Positions 1 to 3,688 of a stretch of DNA of 5,223 nt are shown piece after piece. The stretch's first letter is position 1; every line of letters begins with the position of its first letter. The notes beneath the pieces were generated by a model, which had not been told where the DNA came from, ran no database searches, and saw only the letters and a list, made by a program, of their open reading frames with translations. Location: NCBI GenBank assembly GCA_902784045.1, contig CACZTE010000170.1, positions 1-5,223 of the forward strand, read 5' to 3'. The DNA is from an uncultured Eubacterium sp. (lineage in GTDB: Bacteria; Bacillota; Clostridia; Eubacteriales; Eubacteriaceae). Made by a program: the position numbers and the translations under genes.

Positions 1-40
1 CGAAGCCGTTTTCCGTTGTTCCCGCCCGAAGAATGCTGGC

Positions 41-74
41 TCAAATTAGCTTGTTCTCGAAATCCCTAATTTGA
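41..74. repeat. 9-bp perfect inverted repeat upstream of terminator
   Basis: TCAAATTAG (41-49) and CTAATTTGA (66-74) are exact reverse complements separated by 16 bases. As RNA they would form a stem directly abutting the GC hairpin of the following terminator. The role is unknown. It could be part of a 3' UTR or a structured RNA whose body lies left of the window. All three forward frames stay open for some distance in bases 1-73, so a coding tail cannot be assigned. Confidence 0.4.
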
Positions 75-103
75 ACCGCCTTTACGGCGGGTTTTCTATT
101 TTT
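74..103 (+). terminator. Intrinsic terminator of an upstream transcript
   Basis: CCGCC (76-80), loop TTTAC, then GGCGG (86-90), followed by GTTTTCTATTTTT (91-103). The stem has only 5 bp but is pure GC, and the T-rich tail is good. It probably ends a gene or RNA that lies mostly to the left of the window. The A-rich bases before the stem are scarce, so termination would mainly be rightward. Confidence 0.6.
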
Positions 104-104
104 A

Positions 105-113
105 TGGTATAAT
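105..113 (+). promoter_or_regulatory. Extended -10 promoter for the 68-aa gene
   Basis: TGGTATAAT is a perfect extended -10 element (TG-N-TATAAT). No convincing -35 box lies 16-18 bases upstream, because that space is occupied by the terminator hairpin; extended -10 promoters commonly dispense with a good -35. The predicted start is near base 120, giving a leader of about 105 nt before the 225 start codon. Confidence 0.65.
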
Positions 114-145
114 ATTATCGTAGGCATATCGCACTGTATACCGCA

Positions 146-159
146 ATGATAGCTATCAT
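146..159. promoter_or_regulatory. 14-bp perfect palindrome in the leader, candidate operator
   Basis: ATGATAGCTATCAT is identical to its reverse complement. It lies about 26 bases downstream of the predicted transcription start, a position where a bound repressor could block elongation. As RNA it could fold into a 5-bp stem with an AGCT loop. No known regulator is recognised from the sequence. Confidence 0.4.
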
Positions 160-167
160 AACATGGG

Positions 168-196
168 CCGCCGGAGAGATCCGGCGGGTTTAAATC
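168..196 (+). terminator. GC-rich leader hairpin, possible attenuator
   Basis: CCGCCGGA (168-175), tetraloop GAGA, TCCGGCGG (180-187) form a perfect 8-bp stem followed by GTTTAAATCTTATATTT. The T-tract is interrupted, so this is either a leaky terminator/attenuator inside the leader of the downstream gene or an mRNA-stabilising hairpin. Placed between promoter and start codon, it would cut transcription of the 68-aa gene unless read through. No riboswitch aptamer was recognised ahead of it. Confidence 0.45.
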
Positions 197-224
197 TTAT
201 ATTTATGAAAGGTTAGGGGGTAAA

Positions 225-431
225 ATGGCCAACCATAAACAACACGAAAAAATACTATCTAAATTCCGCGAATGTGATCCAATTCCAAAAGGATATTATG
301 AAACGCCAAATCCTTACAAGGATCAACCTCTCAGCCAATATAATTTGAGAGCTATGCTATCGTATGCAGAAAAGAGTGGTAAAGATCCGGCAAATTTGAC
401 GCGACAGGATCTTGAGAGATTTCGAGTATAA
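225..431 (+). CDS. Small uncharacterised protein, 68 aa
   Basis: A hydrophilic 68-residue protein beginning MANHKQHEKILSKF and ending RQDLERFRV. It has no signal peptide or membrane segment, so it is probably cytoplasmic. The ATG is preceded by AGGGGGT (215-221), which can pair with the anti-Shine-Dalgarno sequence with one G-U wobble, though the gap of 3 bases is short. The middle (PKGYYETPNPYKDQPLS) is rich in Pro and Tyr. The second half (NLRAMLSYAEKSGKD, then LTRQDLERF) looks helical, like the end of small alpha-helical clostridial proteins I have seen without a named function. It is a single-gene unit with its own promoter, leader palindrome and hairpin upstream, and another promoter directly after its stop. 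Base composition is more AT-rich than the GDPD operon. Function unknown. Confidence 0.72.
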   Translation: MANHKQHEKILSKFRECDPIPKGYYETPNPYKDQPLSQYNLRAMLSYAEKSGKDPANLTRQDLERFRV

Positions 432-443
432 ACATTTGAAATG

Positions 444-452
444 TGATATAAT
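444..452 (+). promoter_or_regulatory. Extended -10 promoter after the 68-aa gene
   Basis: TGATATAAT is a second perfect TG-N-TATAAT element, 12 bases after the stop codon of the 68-aa gene. No plausible -35 box is seen at 16-18 bases spacing; a TTGAAA at 436-441 is far too close. The predicted transcription start is near 459, with no ordinary gene downstream before the terminators at 635-690 and 748-782. This suggests a short independent transcript. Confidence 0.5.
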
Positions 453-458
453 ATAGAT

Positions 459-609
459 GAACCACTTAACCCGCGAATGCGTGAGCGGTGGTGTTTTAAA
501 AGACAATTTGCGAGGGATTAACGCTGGGTCTCATGACGGGGTAGCGCGTATGTATGGTGTGGGAATTTTTATGTGCTTGTGGTTGTCTTATATTATATTA
601 TTTTTGTAA
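459..609 (+). ncRNA. Candidate structured small RNA or leader, unidentified
   Basis: Following the promoter at 444-452, the RNA could fold as ACCAC (461-465) with GTGGT (488-492), which encloses CGC-GAAT-GCG (472-481). AAGACAA (500-506) pairs with TTGTCTT (583-589) as a 7-bp long-range closing stem. Inside it, CGCT (522-525) pairs with AGCG (543-546), and GTC (528-530) with GAC (535-537) around TCAT. None of the common riboswitch, 6S, tmRNA, RNase P or SRP core motifs was recognised. It could be a small RNA, or the structured 5' end of the tiny reading frame at 550-609. Pairings were found by eye; no covariation is available. Confidence 0.3.
550..609 (+). CDS. Possible 19-aa hydrophobic peptide
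   Basis: The ATG at 550 opens a 19-codon frame ending in TAA at 607-609: MYGVGIFMCLWLSYIILFL. Every residue is hydrophobic, aromatic, small or uncharged, long enough to span a membrane. GGGG at 538-541 is a weak ribosome binding site candidate 8 bases upstream. The frame sits in a separately promoted, structured transcript with terminator-like hairpins from 635. That layout recalls type I toxin mRNAs, whose small membrane peptides are normally held silent by leader structure and an antisense RNA. Against this, T-rich intergenic DNA gives hydrophobic short frames by chance, and the peptide lacks the charged tail many such toxins have. Speculative. Confidence 0.22.
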   Translation: MYGVGIFMCLWLSYIILFL

Positions 610-634
610 CTAATATGAATGTAACCATCAAAAT

Positions 635-690
635 AACCGCGTGAGACGCGGGAAAATTCCCGCATTTTTCCCGCGGTTTTTCCCGCTTTT
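635..690 (+). terminator. Compound hairpin cluster, terminator-like
   Basis: AACCGCG (635-641) pairs with CGCGGTT (672-678), followed by TTTTT (677-681). This outer stem can enclose GCGGGA-AAAT-TCCCGC (648-663). Alternative stems compete for the same bases: CCGCGT-GAG-ACGCGG (637-651), and GCGGGAAAA (648-656) with either TTTTCCCGC at 666-674 or TTTTCCCGC at 678-686, the last also followed by TTTT. It most simply ends the transcript begun near 459. Whether it is a plain terminator or a switch between folds cannot be told from one sequence. Confidence 0.5.
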
Positions 691-747
691 AGTAGCTTAT
701 CTAGCGTTAAAAATCTAATAAACGCCTATAAATGGCGGTATTACTAC

Positions 748-782
748 ACCCGATAGATTATTGATCATAATCGGGTTTTTTA
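748..782 (+). terminator. Intrinsic terminator before the GDPD operon
   Basis: ACCCGAT (748-754) pairs with ATCGGGT (770-776). TAT/ATA pairs within around TGATC, and a run of six T (776-781) follows directly. This is a standard rho-independent terminator. It is preceded by a weaker hairpin, CGCC-TATAAAT-GGCG (723-737). It separates the transcripts to the left from the GDPD operon, whose promoter lies downstream at 837-864. Confidence 0.82.
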
Positions 783-805
783 TTGACTATTTTCTCAATC
801 GTTAC

Positions 806-819
806 ATTGTTGCAACAAT
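806..819. promoter_or_regulatory. 14-bp perfect palindrome, candidate operator of the operon
   Basis: ATTGTTGCAACAAT equals its own reverse complement. Its centre lies about 58 bases upstream of the predicted start near 871 and 17 bases ahead of the -35 box, a position typical of an activator or of upstream regulator binding rather than direct promoter occlusion. TTGCAA occurs inside it and again in the -35 box. The ATTG...CAAT shape resembles sites of dimeric winged-helix regulators such as MarR-type proteins, but the regulator cannot be named. Confidence 0.5.
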
Positions 820-836
820 TGATGTTTTTTAGATGC

Positions 837-864
837 TTGCAATGCCCGATGCTTCGATTATAAT
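837..864 (+). promoter_or_regulatory. Sigma-A-type promoter of the GDPD operon
   Basis: TTGCAA (837-842), a 16-base spacer and TATAAT (859-864) give a good vegetative promoter, with a start expected near 871 and a leader of about 59 nt. The spacer contains the second copy of a GATGCTT direct repeat (832-838 and 848-854). The leader holds a small GCCC...GGGC hairpin (887-902) just before the ribosome binding site. Confidence 0.7.
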
Positions 865-929
865 AAACTGTAGCACATTATCGGCCGCCCTGCGAAATGG
901 GCTCCTCATGATTGAAAGGAATGAAGATC

Positions 930-1301
930 ATGTCTAAAAAAACCATCGTGATCTTAATCATCGTTTTATGCATCGCCGCGGGCATCATTGCCGGCGTGCT
1001 TGTGCTGCGCGCGTCGCCCGGCGGAGCCTCCCCATCCCCGACGCCTAAAAACACGGCTGTCGACCAAAGCCGAGTCGAGAAAGACGCCGCGGAAGCCAAA
1101 ATCAAAACACTTGAGGAAAACGCCGAAGCCTACAAAAAAGACGGAAAAGTCAAAAACAGCGAAGCACTGAGCGCCGCTGTATCCGCGCTGGCCTCCATGA
1201 CTTTGACGGCAGAGCAGAATGATCGGATCAGAAAAATCCTCATCCAACTGCCCACCACCTATTTGGAGAGCTACAACGCGTTAAAGGAGAACAGTCAATG
1301 A
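930..1301 (+). CDS. Membrane-anchored protein with helical exterior, 123 aa
   Basis: A single-pass membrane protein of unknown function. From the ATG at 930: MSKK, then a hydrophobic segment at about residues 5-27 (rich in Ile, Leu, Val, Ala). A Pro/Ser/Gly linker follows (SPGGASPSPTPK), then a charged Ala/Glu/Lys-rich helix, probably coiled coil, at about 40-68, and a second helical part ending at NALKENSQ. The start at 930 is preferred because AAAGGA (915-920) lies 9 bases before it; starts at 912 (TTG) or 921 (ATG) would overlap or touch the ribosome binding site. There is no lipobox, so it is an anchor rather than a lipoprotein. The Lys-rich start places the C-terminal part outside. Its stop overlaps the next start (ATGA), implying translational coupling with the GDPD wall protein and a shared task at the cell surface. 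I do not recognise a family. Confidence 0.8.
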   Translation: MSKKTIVILIIVLCIAAGIIAGVLVLRASPGGASPSPTPKNTAVDQSRVEKDAAEAKIKTLEENAEAYKKDGKVKNSEALSAAVSALASMTLTAEQNDRIRKILIQLPTTYLESYNALKENSQ

Positions 1302-3412
1302 AAAAAATCATCGGTTCCATCATCGTGATTGCGTGCATTTGTGCCTTTGGGCTTACGGTCTGGGCGCAAACGTCACCTGCCGGCGAAAAGGGCAAAAGCA
1401 GCATCGTCCGCACAGTCATCAACATTCCGGGACAGCCCTCTGCGGAGGACCTCAAAAAGACCAAAGCCGACAAAGAAAAAGCGGCAGCCCAATCCGAAAA
1501 AGACACCAAAACCGACAGCGCGGCGGCCAAAACCGAAACCAAAACCGACAGCGCGCAACCCAAAACGGATAACGCTCAATCAAAAACTGACAGCAATACT
1601 GAAAAATCCGGCACCGCGTCATCGGATGCGGCAAAAACCGGGGACACCGGCAACCAGACAGTAAAAACCGCCGCCGACGCGAACATCCCCCATGTGTCCT
1701 ATTGCGCTCACAGCCAGGATATCGGCTGGATGGACAATGTGCGTGATTGCGAAACCGCCGGCACCACGGGCCGATCTCTTCGCATGGAAGCTTTTAAGGT
1801 TAAGTTGGATAACGCGAAGGTTGAAGGCAACATTGAGTACCGCGCCAACATTCAGGACATCGGTTGGGAAAGCAAATGGTACCAAAACGGCGAAATGTCC
1901 GGCACCGTCGGCAAAGAGTTGCGTCTGGATGCCGTGGAACTCAGACTCACCGGCGCGATAGCGGACAAATACGACCTGTACTACCGCGTCCACGTCCAGG
2001 ATATCGGCTGGATGGATTGGGTGAAAAACGGCGAATCAGCCGGCGCGGAAGGTCAGGAAAAACGCGTTGAAGCCATTCAAGTCGGTTTAGTGGAAAAAGG
2101 TGAATCTGTGAAAACAATGACTTCAAGAGCGATAGGCGGCTCGGTAGAATCTGTCGGACCCGGCGCCTTCAAAATGGCGGTCGAAACCAGCCTGCCTGAT
2201 CAAATCAATACGGTAACTTATCATGTGCGGCCTGAAAACGCGGATGATGCCGAAACGCGCGATTATGTTGCGAACACCCATCAAAACGGCACATGGACCG
2301 CGGAAGCATCCATCGCCGATTTCGGATTTTATACCGGCAACTATCAAGTGACTTGCGATATTCAAAAGGATGACAATACCACTGAACATATGGTGGTATC
2401 CGATGCCTTTAAGCCGGAGCCTTTAACGGTTTCCGCCGTTATGCTTGAAGGGACAAATACGGAATACCGTTTTACGATTGCGGTGCCCGCCGGCGCGAAC
2501 ATTCGAGAAATTATGCTGCCGACCTGGACCTATGAAGCCGGACAGGACGACATCGTCTGGCATCAGGCGAACCGTATTGATGGTAATACTTTCGGGGTGG
2601 ATATCAATATCCGCGATGATCATTACAACGGGAGAAATCTGATTACCCACGCTTATTTGAAAGACGGCGACGGCGTTGATCATTTCATCGGCGCGATATC
2701 GACACCGCTAGCTCCAACGGAGCTTACGCAGTACATCGGACACCGGGGCTATTCCTCAGCCTATCCCGAAAATTCACTGGCCTCGTTTAAAAACAACAAA
2801 TGGCAATACGCTGAATGCGATGTCTGGCCCACCGCGGATAATGAGTGGGTGATTATGCACGATTCCGTCATCGACCGCATGACTGACGGCAGCGGCGCTA
2901 TCAGCGATATGACACTGTCTGAGCTCAGACAGTACCACATCGACACCGGGGCCAATATCGAACAATGTTCGCCGGAAGATCTGGTTATCCCCACCTTGTC
3001 CGAATACTTGTCGGTGTGCAGCAATCAGGGCATCATCCCGGTCATCGAAATCAAGGCCGAAACCATTTCCGACGAAGCCTACGCCAACATGCAAAAGGAT
3101 CTCGCCGAATATGGTTACGACGCCTCCAACATGGTCATCATCTCCTTCTTCTCCGAACCCTTAAGGCAAATGGAAAGCCGTTATCCCGGGGTGGAACTCA
3201 TGTATTTGACCATGAGCATCAACGATGAATACGTGCAGACCGCCAAATCCATTTCGGAAAACTGCTCCGTCAGCAGCCAATACAGCGGCGTCACCCAAAG
3301 AGAAATCGATCTGTGTCACAGCAACGGCATCAAAGCCGGCGTCTGGACCGTTCCCGACGACGCGTGCGCGCGGTTCAGACAAATGAAAGCGGATTATATC
3401 ACGCTGAATTAA
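1298..3412 (+). CDS. Secreted ChW-repeat glycerophosphodiester phosphodiesterase, 704 aa
   Basis: An exported, wall-bound enzyme predicted to hydrolyse glycerophosphodiesters to glycerol-3-phosphate and an alcohol. Signal peptide 1-23, cleavage after VWA. A Lys/Thr/Asp/Ala-rich linker covers about 50-128. Three ChW repeats carry QDIGW at 140-144, 186-190 and 234-238; such repeats are thought to bind cell-wall or surface polymers. Two GBS_Bsp-like modules lie at about 286-370 and 378-468, the second with the clear PTWTYEAGQDDIVWHQA signature. The GDPD domain (about 478-704) is complete: HRG 482-484, EN 491-492, ExD E506/D508, HD 521-522, EIK 584-586, VWTV 682-685, closing ADYITLN. All expected metal and catalytic residues are present. 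The start is supported by AAAGGAG (1283-1289), 8 bases upstream. There is no sortase signal, so anchoring would rely on the ChW/GBS modules. The in vivo substrate (lipid head groups or teichoic-type polymer) is inferred, not shown. Confidence 0.92.
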   Translation: MKKIIGSIIVIACICAFGLTVWAQTSPAGEKGKSSIVRTVINIPGQPSAEDLKKTKADKEKAAAQSEKDTKTDSAAAKTETKTDSAQPKTDNAQSKTDSNTEKSGTASSDAAKTGDTGNQTVKTAADANIPHVSYCAHSQDIGWMDNVRDCETAGTTGRSLRMEAFKVKLDNAKVEGNIEYRANIQDIGWESKWYQNGEMSGTVGKELRLDAVELRLTGAIADKYDLYYRVHVQDIGWMDWVKNGESAGAEGQEKRVEAIQVGLVEKGESVKTMTSRAIGGSVESVGPGAFKMAVETSLPDQINTVTYHVRPENADDAETRDYVANTHQNGTWTAEASIADFGFYTGNYQVTCDIQKDDNTTEHMVVSDAFKPEPLTVSAVMLEGTNTEYRFTIAVPAGANIREIMLPTWTYEAGQDDIVWHQANRIDGNTFGVDINIRDDHYNGRNLITHAYLKDGDGVDHFIGAISTPLAPTELTQYIGHRGYSSAYPENSLASFKNNKWQYAECDVWPTADNEWVIMHDSVIDRMTDGSGAISDMTLSELRQYHIDTGANIEQCSPEDLVIPTLSEYLSVCSNQGIIPVIEIKAETISDEAYANMQKDLAEYGYDASNMVIISFFSEPLRQMESRYPGVELMYLTMSINDEYVQTAKSISENCSVSSQYSGVTQREIDLCHSNGIKAGVWTVPDDACARFRQMKADYITLN
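1502..1597 (+). repeat. KTD-rich low-complexity linker repeats
   Basis: Residues about 69-100 of the GDPD protein repeat short units: KTDSAAA, KTET, KTDSAQP, KTDNAQS, KTDS. The DNA repeats AAAAC(C/G/T)GA(C/T) with codon drift, so the tract has probably expanded and contracted by slippage. It is a flexible, highly charged spacer between the signal peptide and the wall-binding repeats. Long shadow frames in the other two forward phases of this tract result from its low complexity. Confidence 0.7.
1691..2089 (+). repeat. Three tandem ChW repeats
   Basis: Three units of about 46-48 residues (about 132-170, 179-217, 226-264) share Y-x(4)-QDIGW, a middle G-E-x-(A/S)-G, then R-(L/M/V)-(D/E)-A-(F/V/I)-(K/E/Q)-(V/L)-x-L. 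Units 1 and 3 share an exact 21-bp stretch (1714-1734 and 1996-2016) coding for QDIGWMD, while unit 2 has diverged there. Unit 1 is unusual: it lacks the second Trp (N146 where unit 3 has W241) and carries two Cys (136 and 151). Confidence 0.88.
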
Positions 3413-3489
3413 TGGGCAAAGTCCATCACATGATGAACAGGCACTCGTTCAACCAATTTGCGCCTTTCGACGCCATGAATCTTCAATAA
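3412..3489 (+). CDS. Possible 25-aa coupled ORF after GDPD gene
   Basis: The GDPD stop and an ATG share a base (TAATG), opening a 25-codon frame that starts MGKVHHMMNRHSFNQF and ends APFDAMNLQ with TAA at 3487-3489. There is no ribosome binding site, so it would depend on re-initiation. The NQFAPFDAM stretch faintly resembles the QFxPFxAL core of YolD-like proteins, raising the possibility of a gene remnant, but nine residues are weak evidence. It ends just before the hairpin at 3494. More likely chance than not. Confidence 0.18.
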   Translation: MGKVHHMMNRHSFNQFAPFDAMNLQ

Positions 3490-3493
3490 AGTG

Positions 3494-3538
3494 AGGTTCT
3501 CTCCGAACAGTTAAACATGATCTGTTCGGGGAAAACCT
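3494..3538. terminator. Long near-perfect hairpin between operon and intron
   Basis: Arms AGGTTCTCTCCGAACAG (3494-3510) and CTGTTCGGGGAAAACCT (3522-3538) pair over 17 positions with one mismatch and one G-T pair, around the 11-base loop TTAAACATGAT. It lies 81 bases after the GDPD stop, where an operon terminator is expected. On the plus strand the arm is followed not by a T-run but by the intron's 3' end. One reading is that the intron inserted directly after the terminator stem and moved its T-tract beyond the window. Read leftward, the stem is followed by CACTTTATT, a poor T-tract. Confidence 0.5.
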
Positions 3539-3542
3539 GTGC

Positions 3543-3585
3543 GCGATAGGTAAGTCTTTGAAGTCATCTCCAACTTTTCCCCCGC
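3543..3585 (-). ncRNA. Group II intron domain VI with candidate branch-point A
   Basis: On the minus strand GCGGGGG (3585-3579) pairs with CCTATCGC (3550-3543), leaving one unpaired A (base 3547) between two G-U pairs. This is the expected bulged adenosine that attacks the 5' splice site to form the lariat. The upper stem is AAGT/ACTT plus TGGAG/CTTCA with an ATGA loop and a 3-base bulge. The bulged A lies 6-8 bases before the estimated 3' splice site, the normal spacing. The pairing was found by eye. Confidence 0.75.
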
Positions 3586-3588
3586 CCC

Positions 3589-3622
3589 ACACCGTACGTG
3601 CAACTTTCATCGCATACGGCGC
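3589..3622 (-). ncRNA. Group II intron domain V, CGC triad
   Basis: This is the catalytic core hairpin, exactly the canonical 34 nt. On the minus strand, positions 1-8 GCGCCGTA pair with 27-34 TACGGTGT. The two-base bulge CG (25-26) and upper stem TGCGAT/GTTGCA follow, capped by a GAAA tetraloop. The triad that binds the catalytic metals reads CGC (positions 2-4) instead of the more common AGC; CGC is a known variant, documented in IIC introns among others. All helices are intact, so the ribozyme core appears functional. Confidence 0.9.
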
Positions 3623-3688
3623 TCCATCTATATTTAAGTTTATCCACATCTCCGACATGAATCGTTTCTTTCTGCTTTTCCACTTCTT

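Noticed and set aside
1..73. Possible C-terminal end of a protein entering from the left edge
   Set aside because: More than one forward frame is open to stops at 67-74 and none gives a recognisable sequence; too short to choose.
648..686. Repeated TTCCCGC as a CRISPR-like array
   Set aside because: Units are 7 bases with 4-5 base gaps, far too short; hairpin formation explains them better.
912..929. TTG at 912 or ATG at 921 as start of the small membrane protein
   Set aside because: Both overlap or touch the AAAGGA ribosome binding site (915-920); ATG 930 has proper spacing.
908..937. Nine-codon frame (MIERNEDHV) overlapping the start of the membrane protein gene
   Set aside because: It has no ribosome binding site and no attenuation-type codon run; it is most simply a chance frame.
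1240..1993. Several long minus-strand and alternative plus-strand frames across the start of the GDPD gene
   Set aside because: They are shadows caused by the Lys/Thr/Ala-rich low-complexity codons; the real frame has a ribosome binding site, signal peptide and domains.
3449..3658. 69-codon minus-strand frame starting MSEMWINLNIDG
   Set aside because: It runs through domain IV, V and VI of the group II intron into the exon hairpin; the sequence is explained by catalytic RNA, not by protein coding.
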